Below are positions 24,435 to 33,366 of a stretch of DNA of 64,000 bases, piece after piece; the first letter of the stretch is position 1, and every line of letters begins with the position of its first letter. Source of the stretch: Bacteroidota bacterium (GTDB lineage: Bacteria; Bacteroidota; Bacteroidia; 2-12-FULL-35-15). The translations under genes were made by a program, and so were the position numbers. The notes under the pieces were generated by a model. The model saw only the letters and a program-made list of their open reading frames with translations. It was not told the origin of the DNA and searched no databases. The DNA lies in the NCBI GenBank assembly GCA_025963725.1, contig JAOQAE010000003.1, positions 434,001 through 498,000 on the forward strand. Reading direction: 5' to 3'.

Positions 24435-24833
24435 TTATAAACTTTGAATAATCTCAATAAACTTCTCCCTTGAAACGGGCTTGATAATAAAATCAAGCAC
24501 ATCCTCCATCTCTTTTGCCCTCATGATCTCATGGGGAGAAACGGATGACGATACAATGTAGATCGTGATCGGCTCCTCAAACTTGTGCTTGATCGCTATG
24601 AATTCTTCCAGGAAAGCCCATCCATCCATTACGGGCATGGAAAGGTCCAGGAAGATCACTTCCGGCAGCAATTCATTGTTTCCCATCAATCCCTCTAAAC
24701 AGTCAAGCGCTTCTTTCCCGTTATTGAACACGGTGACCTTCCCATCAAACTGGGCTTTCAGGATCGTTTTCCGGGTCAGGAAAACAAAGATCTCATCATC
24801 GTCAACTAACCAGAGGTTTTTAACTTTTACCAT
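24435..24833 (-). CDS. Single-domain response regulator
   Basis: A 132-residue receiver domain with no output domain. The acidic pocket is LVDDDEI, the phospho-acceptor Asp is in VIFLDLSMPVMDGW, the switch Ser is in IVSSSVSP, and the conserved Lys is in FIIKPVSREKF. It lies 3 bases after the coiled-coil kinase gene in the same operon, which should be its cognate kinase. Such regulators act through protein contacts or phosphorelay. Confidence 0.93.
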   Translation of the reverse strand: MVKVKNLWLVDDDEIFVFLTRKTILKAQFDGKVTVFNNGKEALDCLEGLMGNNELLPEVIFLDLSMPVMDGWAFLEEFIAIKHKFEEPITIYIVSSSVSPHEIMRAKEMEDVLDFIIKPVSREKFIEIIQSL

Positions 24834-24836
24834 TAT

Positions 24837-25913
24837 TTATGATTGATTTACAAATTCCACGAAAAAGGTGCTTCCTTTCCCAACAAGGCTTTCGACCCAA
24901 ATTTTGCCTCCCAGCGCTTCAACCTGGGTTTTGGTGATAAACAATCCAAAACCTTTGGCATCGGGATGCGCATGAAACACTTTTCTTATTTTAAATAAAT
25001 TATTTTTATGTCTTTCCAGGTCAATTCCCAATCCATTATCCTCAATTGAAAGAATAATGCTCTTGCCGGCCTTTATAGCTTTAACCTTTATAATAAGCCG
25101 GCGGTCGGGAGACTGGTATTTTAAACAATTGCTGATAAAATTATGAAAAATGCTGGTTAAGTACGGCGAAGGGAAAACCACACAGGAAGCATCGCTGAAA
25201 TCGCTTTCGATCATTGCCTGCGACTTGCTGATCTGCCCCTGAAGCCCGTTACAGGCCTTGTTCAAATAATCTTCCAGCAATAATTTTTCCGACTTTATTT
25301 CCGAATCCTGCTTTACCTGCAGTGATTCGATCAGCTCATTGAACACCTCGTTAAGGTTACTGGTGGCGATCGATAGCTTTTCCCTCAGCTCAGTCTGCTC
25401 GGCCACATCTTCACTTTCAGTTATAAAATCAACCAGCATTGAAATGTTCACAAGGGGGGCACGGAGATTATGGGAAATGATATTGCAGAAATCCTCCAGC
25501 TGCATCTTCTGCCGGGAAAGCTCCTTATTAATAAGGATCAGCTCCGCAGCACGTTTTTCTTTTTCTTCGTTCTGAAAGGCGAGCTCTATATTCGCCACAG
25601 CCAGCTCGGCCGCACGCTTCTCTTTTTCCTCATTCTGAAAAAGGAGCTCCTTATTGGCAAGTATGAGTTCCGCTGCACGCTTTTCTTTTTCCTGGTTTTG
25701 GTAAAGCAGCTCTTTATTGGCAAGCAGCAGCTCCGATGCACGCTTTTCTTTTTCGGAATTCTGGAACGCAAGTTCTTTGTTAGCAAGCAGCAGCTCCGAG
25801 GCGCGCTTTTCCTTTTCGGAATTCTGGAACGCAAGCTCTTTATTAACTTTGATCAATTCGCTCGCTCTTTGTTCGTCTTCTGCCGAGATTTTCTTTTTGT
25901 CGCTTAATGTCAT
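24837..25913 (-). CDS. Soluble histidine kinase with six 21-residue coiled-coil repeats
   Basis: A 358-residue kinase without membrane segments. Residues 8-135 consist of six tandem copies of a 21-residue unit with the pattern EKEKRAxELxxANKELxFQN. This predicts a long parallel coiled coil, and the DNA shows the matching 63-base repeat. It is followed by the phosphoacceptor helix (FCNIISHNLRAPLVN) and an HATPase domain (NFISNCLKY, DNGLGIDLERH, KGFGLFITKTQVEALGG). The C-terminal half resembles that of the membrane kinase at 21938-24277. The response regulator gene follows after 3 bases. The repeat probably transmits a signal from a partner or sets the kinase register. Confidence 0.9.
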   Translation of the reverse strand: MTLSDKKKISAEDEQRASELIKVNKELAFQNSEKEKRASELLLANKELAFQNSEKEKRASELLLANKELLYQNQEKEKRAAELILANKELLFQNEEKEKRAAELAVANIELAFQNEEKEKRAAELILINKELSRQKMQLEDFCNIISHNLRAPLVNISMLVDFITESEDVAEQTELREKLSIATSNLNEVFNELIESLQVKQDSEIKSEKLLLEDYLNKACNGLQGQISKSQAMIESDFSDASCVVFPSPYLTSIFHNFISNCLKYQSPDRRLIIKVKAIKAGKSIILSIEDNGLGIDLERHKNNLFKIRKVFHAHPDAKGFGLFITKTQVEALGGKIWVESLVGKGSTFFVEFVNQS

Positions 25914-26192
25914 TTTCTTAGTGTTTTAAATTACAGGCATCTCTGAACCTGAGCTCAAAGTCCTCGATGAATTCGCTAAAAATCAGAAATAGCAATATTT
26001 TCCTGCCATATTTGTGGTAGATGATCTATCAAAAGCAGCAGACAGATTCTTAATGAGGGTAATAAAAGGAAGTTAATAGGATTATCGTATACGCAATGCC
26101 TCCAGGGTAAAAGGCTTCCTAACGAAGATACAACTAAATAAAATGTAATGCTAATTAATTCCTATAAAAGATCGAGTTTAAATGAGTCTTCT

Positions 26193-27779
26193 TTAGTGTG
26201 CTTCAACGATCAACAGCTTATCGGAACAGATGAGCCTGCCTGTTTTTGAATTGCAGATCCTTAGCGGGAAAACTCCGGATGAAAGCTCCAGCGGAAGCAC
26301 GGTGCTGCCGGGTGCGAGCGTAACATCCTGCTTCTTTAACAGCTTGCCCAGCACATCATAAATTTCAACCGACACTTCCTGCTGCATTGTGCTTATGATC
26401 GTAACCTGGTTTGTTGCAGGGTTAGGATAAAGCCGGACCGCAATCGCCGCAGGTAGATCATTAGTGGAGATCGCGGATGCAAACGGCGAACGCATTTTAA
26501 ACAGCACCATCTCGCCCGATGCTGAATAGAGTGTATGTGATTGGAGCTTCAGCGTATCGTAATATACGGCGGCAAAGTATAAGTTACTTCCGCTTGAACC
26601 CGCTGCAGCGGCATTGGAGAGAGAAGGGCCGTCGGGAAGATCGAACGTATCGCTGGAAATAATATTCCCGGCAAAATCAAACTGCACCAGCCTCAGGGCC
26701 GCGTTGTATGTTCCCGCTCCGTAATCGATCACCTTTTTGCCGTTGCCAAATGCCCAGAAACGGTCGTGATCGGCGCTTGCAATGTTTTCGTACATAAAGC
26801 AATCGCCGTAATCGGTGCCGCCTTCGGGCAGCCGGGTTGACCATAAGCCCGTTGCATTCTCATCCACAAGCTGGTACGCCGAAGCGCAATCGTGCCAGGC
26901 AGTAACCGCGCTCAGCAGCAGCTTATCATCATGAGGTATAATATGCGTGGGGTCAAGAATACCAAGAGTGGAGATGTTCAGCTTGTCGATCTGCCCGTTC
27001 GCATCGAGGTAGATCAGGAACTCATCGCTCTCCCAGCTGCCATTATCCTGGTGGGTAAAGCTGCTGCTGTCAAAGAAGAGCGTATCGCCAAAATTTCCCA
27101 TTACTGCAGTGCGTCCGTCGCTGCACACAGTTAAGCCTTTTCCGAAAACATCTCCTGAAAACTGCTTCGACCAGATCACATTTGCTTCGGGATCCATTTT
27201 TACCACCAGCAGATCGTGTGAGCCGCGTGCTGAAAAACCGGAGCCTTGAATGTTAAGTGTATCGATGTCGGTTGCCATCACTAAATTTCCTGAGCCGTCG
27301 GAAACTATTCCTGTGGGAAAAGGTGAGATCCCATAAAAAGTTTTCATCCACAGAAGGCTTCCGGCTGCACTGAACTTTACCAGGAAGATCTCATGATAGC
27401 CTGTACCCACCTGGTTTAATACAGTACCGCTGCAGGTAAGCTGTCCTTTGAATGTGCCGGTTACGTATGAAGTGCCGTCCGGCAGAGAAGCCAGTCCGCG
27501 GAGATGTAAAATGGCTGAGCCTGTTCCAACGCTGGTGATAGAATCGCGCCACAATAAATTTCCTGATGAATCCACCGCAAGGAGGGCGACCTGGTTAGCG
27601 GGATAAGGGATATTGGTATAGCCGGCCACGAGGATCCCATTGCCGGGAAAAGATGCCATGCATTGAGGTGCGAGCGTCCTGCCCGACGGAAATGATCGTG
27701 CCCAGTCGATCACAGGGCTTTGAGCCTTGAGGCTGGCCGTTAAAAAACAGAAGGTGATGAGAAGTAATATATTTTTCAT
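26193..27779 (-). CDS. Secreted beta-propeller-like protein with T9SS sorting domain
   Basis: A protein of 528 residues from ATG 27779, which starts the signal peptide MKNILLLITFCFLTASLKAQ; the in-frame ATG at 27812 precedes it without signal character. The body has repeats of the form GNLLWRDSI..VGTGSAILHLRGLASLPDGTSYVTGTF and GSLLWMKTFYG...GIVSDGSGNLVMATD, typical of seven-bladed or SBBP-like propellers. The C-terminus is a type IX sorting domain (AVRLYPNPATNQVTII, YDVLGKLLKKQ). The last residues (LLIVEAH) deviate from the usual KV..N ending. The ligand is unknown. The upstream 25914-26192 gap shows no gene. Confidence 0.8.
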   Translation of the reverse strand: MKNILLLITFCFLTASLKAQSPVIDWARSFPSGRTLAPQCMASFPGNGILVAGYTNIPYPANQVALLAVDSSGNLLWRDSITSVGTGSAILHLRGLASLPDGTSYVTGTFKGQLTCSGTVLNQVGTGYHEIFLVKFSAAGSLLWMKTFYGISPFPTGIVSDGSGNLVMATDIDTLNIQGSGFSARGSHDLLVVKMDPEANVIWSKQFSGDVFGKGLTVCSDGRTAVMGNFGDTLFFDSSSFTHQDNGSWESDEFLIYLDANGQIDKLNISTLGILDPTHIIPHDDKLLLSAVTAWHDCASAYQLVDENATGLWSTRLPEGGTDYGDCFMYENIASADHDRFWAFGNGKKVIDYGAGTYNAALRLVQFDFAGNIISSDTFDLPDGPSLSNAAAAGSSGSNLYFAAVYYDTLKLQSHTLYSASGEMVLFKMRSPFASAISTNDLPAAIAVRLYPNPATNQVTIISTMQQEVSVEIYDVLGKLLKKQDVTLAPGSTVLPLELSSGVFPLRICNSKTGRLICSDKLLIVEAH

Positions 27780-27848
27780 GCTTAGCAGGTTGAGTACATA
27801 CTCCGGGCTCAAAAAACATACCCGTGCGCCTTAGCGGCTTCATTCCCG

Positions 27849-28967
27849 TTATTCTGTGAGCGCCTCCAAAAAGCCGCAATAGGCCGGCTTCACCTTATAG
27901 CGCTTATCAAACAGCAAGGGGCGGTCATGGTCGTTCTTATCGTACAGCCAGCTGTCGGCATCGGAAAGTCCCCACATGGTGATCCCAAAGCGGCTTTTGC
28001 TGCCGAGCCTCCTGTAGCCTGCCACGATCTCCTTCATCCGGCTTCCCTGCCGCTTCAGCAGGTGCTTGTCCATCATCCACAAGGTGCCTGCCTTTACAAG
28101 CGAAATATCAAATTCGGAATAATGCACTAAAAAGCCATGCGCCTCCACTTCCATTGCCGCCATGTTTATATCGGTGATATAAGGGAAGTTCACATTGGTA
28201 TGCATCTGCATGCCGATGCCGTCTATCTTCACACCCTTTGCTTTCAGCCGGCCCAAATATTTTAACACCGCATCCAGCTTTTCCGGCCGCGATTCAAGAT
28301 CGAAATCATTGTAAAAAAGCAAGGCTGCAGGATCGGCCTCCGCCGCATACCTGAAGCATTTCTCGATGTACTCTTCCCCGATATTTTTCAGCCACACATT
28401 TTGGCGCAGCGAACCGTCATCATTGAATGCCTCATTCAGCACATCCCAGCTTTTTACATTTCCCCTGCAATGCCCTACAATGGTGTGGATATGCTCCTTT
28501 AGCACCTGATCCCAGGCATCCTTATCGCCTTTGAACTTGTCCATCCACTTTGCGTTTCCCTTGTACCAAACCAATGTATGGCCATGCAGGCGCTTGTTAT
28601 GCTTTTTGCAGAATTCGATCAGCTGGTCGGTCTCCGAAAAATTATAGGCATCCCTTGCCGGATGAATAAAGGATGCCTTCATGCTTTGCTCGGCGGTAAT
28701 GCTGTTGAACTGCGAGATGATAAGGTTCCGGTAAGCCTCATCCCGGATCAGCTTGGCGAAATCGACTGCAACACCTACCGGGAAATCCGCCTTTTCAAAA
28801 AGCGGCACCTTGTTGCAGGAAGGATCTTTTTCCGTGTCCATAACGGAAATATGAGGAAGATACGGTGAAAAATTCATGGTGTGTATTGGCGTGTATATTG
28901 GCCGTACAGGACTTAAGGCAGGGCCGGCTGCCGTAATTAAGCTGAGTAAAAGAACTGCTTTTTTCAT
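27849..28967 (-). CDS. Glycoside hydrolase family 10, endo-beta-1,4-xylanase-like
   Basis: A protein of 372 residues from ATG 28967, which opens a signal peptide (MKKAVLLLSLITAAGPAL). The GH10 TIM barrel is complete. The substrate-binding motif is HGHTLVWYKGNAKWM, the acid/base Glu is in SWDVLNEAFNDDG, and the nucleophile Glu is in VHYSEFDISL; a conserved Trp follows in GITMWGLSDADSW. GH10 enzymes cut beta-1,4-xylan and some cello-oligosaccharides. No T9SS domain or lipobox is evident, so it should be periplasmic or exported by another route. The usual family length is 300-350 residues, so this is a single-domain enzyme. Confidence 0.92.
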   Translation of the reverse strand: MKKAVLLLSLITAAGPALSPVRPIYTPIHTMNFSPYLPHISVMDTEKDPSCNKVPLFEKADFPVGVAVDFAKLIRDEAYRNLIISQFNSITAEQSMKASFIHPARDAYNFSETDQLIEFCKKHNKRLHGHTLVWYKGNAKWMDKFKGDKDAWDQVLKEHIHTIVGHCRGNVKSWDVLNEAFNDDGSLRQNVWLKNIGEEYIEKCFRYAAEADPAALLFYNDFDLESRPEKLDAVLKYLGRLKAKGVKIDGIGMQMHTNVNFPYITDINMAAMEVEAHGFLVHYSEFDISLVKAGTLWMMDKHLLKRQGSRMKEIVAGYRRLGSKSRFGITMWGLSDADSWLYDKNDHDRPLLFDKRYKVKPAYCGFLEALTE

Positions 28968-29070
28968 GAGAACTGATACCTGCATGATGTAAATAACATG
29001 CCAGTAGAAAGTTCCGGGAACAGGCAATACCTGTACGACGAGGCCGGAGGAAAATCTTTACCTTAGCGGA

Positions 29071-29673
29071 ATGGGATCCGGCTCTTCCTTTGAGAAAATG
29101 CGGCAAAGCCTGCAGCAATTTGCAGCGCTCGGCGAAAGCGACTGGCTGCTTATTAAGCAACAGCTCGAGCCGCGCTCTTTTAAAAAGGGAGATCTTTTTG
29201 TGAAGGAAGGACAGCTCTGCACGTCCATCGGGTTCCTCAATTCCGGCATTGCGCGGGTTTATTACCTGGCCGACGGAAAAGAGATCACCTCCTATTTCAA
29301 TGCAGGCAACCGCAACATGTTTGTTTGCTCCTTCAGCAGCTTCCTCAGCAGGAAGCCTTCGTTTGAAAATGTTCATTTCCTGGAAGATTCCGAATTGCTG
29401 CTGCTGAGCTACAACGGCCTGCAGGAGCTGTATGAAAAGAGCCCGGCCATTCAGAAATTAGGGCGCCTCATGGCAGAATACAATTATGTGCTGTCGATGG
29501 AGCGCATCTATTCCTTACAGCATTTGCCGGCTATTGAGCGGTACCACGCGATGCTGAAAACTTATCCCGGCCTCATGAACCAGGTGCCGCACCATTACAT
29601 TGCCTCCTACCTTGGCATCACGCCCGAATCGCTCAGCCGCATCCGGAAGGAAGCCGCCCGAAAAGAAAAATAA
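29071..29673 (+). CDS. Crp/Fnr-family transcription regulator
   Basis: A 200-residue protein. The N-terminal cyclic-nucleotide-binding-like beta barrel spans residues 25-125 (FKKGDLFVKEGQLCTSIGFLNSGIARVYY, ITSYFNAGN). A dimer helix (MAEYNYVLSMERIYSLQHLPAIERY) leads to a C-terminal winged HTH (HHYIASYLGITPESLSRIRKE). This short form without a strict cAMP-binding motif is very common in Bacteroidota, and its effector is usually unknown. It is divergent from the xylanase gene (104 bases between starts) and could regulate it. Confidence 0.88.
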   Translation: MGSGSSFEKMRQSLQQFAALGESDWLLIKQQLEPRSFKKGDLFVKEGQLCTSIGFLNSGIARVYYLADGKEITSYFNAGNRNMFVCSFSSFLSRKPSFENVHFLEDSELLLLSYNGLQELYEKSPAIQKLGRLMAEYNYVLSMERIYSLQHLPAIERYHAMLKTYPGLMNQVPHHYIASYLGITPESLSRIRKEAARKEK

Positions 29674-29740
29674 TTTCTTATCATACATCAATGCAGGGCG
29701 GAATGATCCCCTGTACCTTTGTTTCAGAAAATCCCCTGAT

Positions 29741-30370
29741 ATGGACGCGCTTAAACTACAATGGACAAAGCTTTGTGAAGCTTATAGCAAGGATGCCGCA
29801 CTGGCCGGAACCGCATTTGAACTATTGTTGAATGCCTACGGTGAAAAGCAAAGGCATTATCACACCATAGAACACATCACTTCCATGCTTGTCGAAATTG
29901 AAACGTATAACAGCCGCGCAGAGGATCTGAACATACTGCGCTTCGCCGCCTGGTTCCATGATGCAGTGTATGACCCGAAAGGAAAGGGAAATGAAAAGGC
30001 AAGCGCCGTACTTGCCGCCAGACTCCTCGAACAGCTGAGTGTGCCTGCCGCAATGATCAAACGCGTGGAGGAACTTATTATGGCCACTGCAAGCCATACG
30101 GAAGTGAATGCCGCCAGCGATCCGCTCATCGCGTTCTTTCTCGATTGCGACCTCAAAGTACTTGGGGCGGAACCGGAACGCTACAAGCTGTATGCAGAAC
30201 AGATCCGCGAAGAATATAGCCATGTTCCTTATCTCCTTTATGCTGTCGGGCGAAAAAAAGTGCTCAGGCGCTTTCTTGCAGCGCCCTTCATTTACCGCAC
30301 CGACCATTTTAAAAACAAGTACGAACAGCAGGCAAGGATCAACATTCAGCACGAAATTGAAACGCTATGA
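29741..30370 (+). CDS. HD-domain metal-dependent hydrolase
   Basis: A 209-residue predicted phosphohydrolase. ATG 29741 is chosen because the frame upstream overlaps the regulator gene. The HD-type metal site is visible: His in RHYHTIEHI, the His-Asp pair in AWFHDAVYDP, and a distal Asp in FLDCDLKVLG with nearby SHT. Proteins with this pattern are predicted metal-dependent HD hydrolases of unknown substrate, and some act on nucleotides. Its end overlaps the next start by 4 bases (ATGA), so it is translationally coupled with the CoA enzyme. Confidence 0.8.
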   Translation: MDALKLQWTKLCEAYSKDAALAGTAFELLLNAYGEKQRHYHTIEHITSMLVEIETYNSRAEDLNILRFAAWFHDAVYDPKGKGNEKASAVLAARLLEQLSVPAAMIKRVEELIMATASHTEVNAASDPLIAFFLDCDLKVLGAEPERYKLYAEQIREEYSHVPYLLYAVGRKKVLRRFLAAPFIYRTDHFKNKYEQQARINIQHEIETL

Positions 30371-31515
30371 AAACCATGAAAGCCATCTACGCCTTTTCCG
30401 GCGACCCGATCACATTCGGGCACATCCACATCATCAAACGCGCTGCCGCCATATTTCCAGAGCTCATTGTGGGCATCGGCGTTAATCCTGCGAAGAAATA
30501 TTTATTTACCCTGGAAGAGCGCCTGCAGCTGGCAAAGGAAGCCTTGTCGGGATTCAGTAATATTTCGGTGGTAGCCTTCCGGGGATTGCTTGTGGATTAT
30601 GCTTTTGAGAATAACATCCCGGTGATCATCCGCGGACTGCGGAACAGCGAAGATTTTAACATGGAGCTGATGCTGCACCAGATCGGCGAAAGCCAGGACA
30701 TGCACATTGAAACCCTGTTCCTTCCTTCGGGCCCCGACATGGGGCACATCAGCTCCGGCGCCGCCAAAGCGCTGCAATCGGAACAGGGCTTTGTGTCCGA
30801 TTATGTTCCGCTAAATGTGAAGCAGAAGCTGGAAGAAAAGATCTCCGGCCAGTTCATTGTTGGTGTTACCGGGGAGATCGGAAGCGGGAAATCGTATATC
30901 TGCAACAAGCTCGCGAAGGCTGCCGAAGCGGAAGGCATACAGGTGCATGTGATCAGCATCGACCGGATCGGGCACAGCATTCTTGAATCATTATCCGAAC
31001 CTCTGTACAAAGAATTGCGCGGCCTGCTGTCGGAGAAATTCGGAGATGCCATCCGGAATGCAGACGGGTTCATCGACACGAAGGCGCTTGGAAAGATCAT
31101 TTTTAGCGACAGGAAAAAATTGGATGAGTTTAATTCGATCATTTATAAGCCGCTGCTGCTGAAGCTGAGAAGAGAGCTGTACGGGAAGAAAGGATTGATC
31201 CTGCTGGACAGCGCCCTGATCGCCGAATCGAACATGGCCTATCTCTGCAACAACAACGTACTGCTCCTGCATTCGCCAAAAGAGCAACAGCTCAGTCGCC
31301 TGGAAGAACGCGGCTATTCGGCGGAACAACTGGAGCAGCGGATCAACAGCCAGTACTCTTATGAAACCAAGCTTGCATGCCTGCAGAAAACTATTTCTGA
31401 AAGCCGCTACGGAAAAATTTATCGCTTCGTAAATGATGCAGCTGAAAGCACAACTAATTTACAAACCCTGCTTGATGCGCTGGCAAAGGATCTTATGCCA
31501 TTGGCAGCTCATTAA
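30367..31515 (+). CDS. coaDE: CoaD-CoaE fusion: phosphopantetheine adenylyltransferase plus dephospho-CoA kinase
   Basis: A 382-residue protein joining the last two steps of coenzyme A synthesis. Residues 4-158 match CoaD: SGDPITFGHIHII with the nucleotidyltransferase GxxH motif at 18-22, IIRGLRNSEDFNME (89-100), and the C-terminal ISSGAAKAL...VSDYVPLNVKQKL. Residues 162-377 match CoaE: the P-loop TGEIGSGKS at 168-176, ISIDRIGH at 197-204, a LILLDSALIAES lid/acceptor segment and a C-terminal RLEERGYS helix. The stand-alone lengths (about 160 and 200) add up to this protein. In bacteria the two are normally separate genes; animals have a comparable bifunctional enzyme. Confirmation would need checking that neither domain has a free paralogue. 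The start overlaps the HD gene by 4 bases. Confidence 0.88.
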   Translation: MKTMKAIYAFSGDPITFGHIHIIKRAAAIFPELIVGIGVNPAKKYLFTLEERLQLAKEALSGFSNISVVAFRGLLVDYAFENNIPVIIRGLRNSEDFNMELMLHQIGESQDMHIETLFLPSGPDMGHISSGAAKALQSEQGFVSDYVPLNVKQKLEEKISGQFIVGVTGEIGSGKSYICNKLAKAAEAEGIQVHVISIDRIGHSILESLSEPLYKELRGLLSEKFGDAIRNADGFIDTKALGKIIFSDRKKLDEFNSIIYKPLLLKLRRELYGKKGLILLDSALIAESNMAYLCNNNVLLLHSPKEQQLSRLEERGYSAEQLEQRINSQYSYETKLACLQKTISESRYGKIYRFVNDAAESTTNLQTLLDALAKDLMPLAAH

Positions 31516-31550
31516 AAAAGCGATCCGGAATATTTTTTTATTCTTTTATG

Positions 31551-31582
31551 TTGCAATTGTAAAATTTTATGTCTTACATTTG
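31551..31582 (+). promoter_or_regulatory. Probable promoter of the rtcB-prfH transcript
   Basis: TACATTTG (31575-31582) is an exact TAnnTTTG element, with TTG at 31551-31553 separated by 21 bases, two more than ideal. It lies 370 bases before rtcB, leaving a long leader. The rest of 31516-31953 contains the leader open frames and pairing arms noted separately. Confidence 0.4.
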
Positions 31583-31632
31583 CATCGCATTTCACCTCTG
31601 AAATTTCATTTAAAGAACAGGAGGCACAAGAC

Positions 31633-31677
31633 ATGTTAGAGCGCAACCACATATCATCCCTGCATTTCACTGCGTAA
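31633..31677 (+). CDS. 14-codon leader open frame in the rtcB leader
   Basis: ATG at 31633 follows AGGAGG by about nine bases, a rare Shine-Dalgarno match for this genome. It encodes MLERNHISSLHFTA. It may be a leader peptide whose translation affects downstream structure: CGGCTCTG at 31682-31689, just after its stop, is complementary to CAGAGCCG at 31818-31825. It may also be chance. Confidence 0.3.
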   Translation: MLERNHISSLHFTA

Positions 31678-31868
31678 AACGCGGCTCTGAATTCCTTTTT
31701 AATATTCCCACATTATAATTCAGTACCGGAGAATTAAGATCCGTTTAGTTCCGCGTTCAATCAACACTTGCTGTCATCCTACAGCATGTACTAACCAGTT
31801 TCATGCATTGGACCCCGCAGAGCCGGGACAGCAATCAATCCAAATAATAATTTAAAAACACAGATGTC

Positions 31869-31964
31869 ATGAACATTCGTGAATGGAAGCGCTATGCTCC
31901 GTTAAACCGTTCTGCCTATAAGCAGGAACAAATCAACAATTTAAAAGATCAACATGAGCAATAA
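31869..31964 (+). CDS. 31-codon open frame overlapping the rtcB start
   Basis: Encodes MNIREWKRYAPLNR and a further basic and polar tail. It ends 11 bases inside the rtcB gene, in another frame, so ribosomes finishing it would be placed at the rtcB start. No homologue is recognised. It may be a translational coupler. Confidence 0.3.
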   Translation: MNIREWKRYAPLNRSAYKQEQINNLKDQHEQ

Positions 31965-33360
31965 TAAATTACGGGGCAAAGACCTCAACAAAATAGGTTA
32001 CGACAATGATGTGTCGAGAAGCGTGGCCATTACCACGGCGCTGCGGCATCTCAAGCATTCAAAGAAGGAAGAGATTCTGAGCCTCTTTCAAAAAATAAAG
32101 GAATCACCTGAAGAGTACCTGTTCGACGGCATTCTCGGAACGCTTGCAAACACTTTCGTTGTAAAGAACAAGATGAAAGATTTCACATCCTACAACCTCC
32201 TGGAGGAAACAGGCTTGCTGAAAATTTACGGCGGCAAAGGCATAGAGCCGGAAGCAAAGCGGCAGATGGAAACCGCCATGAGCCTGCCGGTAAGCATTTG
32301 CGGCGCGCTGATGCCCGATGCCCACAGCGGCTTCGGATTGCCGATAGGCGGCGTGCTGGCAGTGGAAAACGCCGTGATCCCTTTTGGCGTGGGGCTCGAT
32401 ATTGGCTGCAGGATGGCGCTGTCGGTATATGAAGTTCCTGAGAAATACATTGCGCACCATCACTTTGAATTAAAGACCGCGCTGAAAGAGTTCACGCATT
32501 TCGGGATGGATGGCGCACTGGGCTTTGCGCAGGATCATGAAGTGCTGGAGCGGAATGAGTTCAGGCAAACGGAGCTGCTGAAAAAGCTGCACGGAAAAGC
32601 CATCAGGCAGCTGGGAAGCTCGGGCAGCGGAAATCATTTTGTGGAGTTCGGCGTGATCGAGCTGCATGAGGCCAACACCCTGGGGATTCCGGCCGGAAGC
32701 TATATGGCGCTGCTCTCCCACTCCGGCTCACGCGGAATGGGCGCTGCCATTGCACAGCATTACACAAGGCTGGCAATGGAAGTATGCAAGCTGCCGAAGC
32801 AGGCGCAACACATGGCCTTCCTTGAGCTAAGCTCCGCAGAAGGACAGGAATACTGGATGAGCATGAACCTCGCAGGCGATTATGCAAAAGCCTGCCACGA
32901 CCGCATTCACATAAATATTTCGAAAGCGATCGGGCTGAAGCCATTGGTAAAAGTGGAGAACCATCATAACTTCGCATGGAAGGAAATACTTGCCAATGGA
33001 AAGGAAGTGATCGTGCACCGCAAGGGCGCAACACCTGCTCATAAAGGTGAGCTGGGCATCATCCCCGGCAGCATGACGGATGCGGGCTATCTCGTATGCG
33101 GGAAAGGCGCACCGGAATCGCTCAACTCCGCTTCGCATGGAGCGGGAAGAAAAATGTCGAGGAAAAAAGCGAAGGAAAGCATCACCGCCTCCTCATTAAA
33201 AAAGATGGTGGCCGATGCAGGCGTAACACTCATCGGCGCAAGCCCCGAAGAATCGCCGTTGGCTTATAAGAACATCGATGAAGTGATGCAGGCGCAGCAA
33301 AGCCTCGTGGATGTGCACGGAAGGTTTATCCCGAAAATAGTACGAATGAATAAAGAATAG
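31954..33360 (+). CDS. rtcB: RtcB-family RNA ligase (RtcB2 type)
   Basis: A 468-residue RNA ligase joining 2',3'-cyclic phosphate or 3'-phosphate ends to 5'-OH ends with GTP and Mn. Metal-binding and catalytic segments are all present: MPDAHSGFGLPIGG, GVGLDIGCRM with the metal-binding Cys, GSSGSGNHFVEFG, LSHSGSRGMG, ENHHNFAWKE, HRKGATPA, GSMTDAGYLV, and SASHGAGRKMSR with the conserved HGAGR. The immediate downstream neighbour is prfH, 6 bases away. The RtcB2-PrfH pairing is known as a module that repairs cleaved rRNA in damaged ribosomes. It is distinct from the archease-linked RtcB used in tRNA splicing. Confidence 0.93.
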   Translation: MSNNKLRGKDLNKIGYDNDVSRSVAITTALRHLKHSKKEEILSLFQKIKESPEEYLFDGILGTLANTFVVKNKMKDFTSYNLLEETGLLKIYGGKGIEPEAKRQMETAMSLPVSICGALMPDAHSGFGLPIGGVLAVENAVIPFGVGLDIGCRMALSVYEVPEKYIAHHHFELKTALKEFTHFGMDGALGFAQDHEVLERNEFRQTELLKKLHGKAIRQLGSSGSGNHFVEFGVIELHEANTLGIPAGSYMALLSHSGSRGMGAAIAQHYTRLAMEVCKLPKQAQHMAFLELSSAEGQEYWMSMNLAGDYAKACHDRIHINISKAIGLKPLVKVENHHNFAWKEILANGKEVIVHRKGATPAHKGELGIIPGSMTDAGYLVCGKGAPESLNSASHGAGRKMSRKKAKESITASSLKKMVADAGVTLIGASPEESPLAYKNIDEVMQAQQSLVDVHGRFIPKIVRMNKE

Positions 33361-33366
33361 AAAAAT

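Noticed and set aside
24837..25913. The 63-base repeats considered as a CRISPR or VNTR outside genes
   Set aside because: The units are contiguous without spacers and encode an in-frame 21-residue coiled coil inside a kinase gene.
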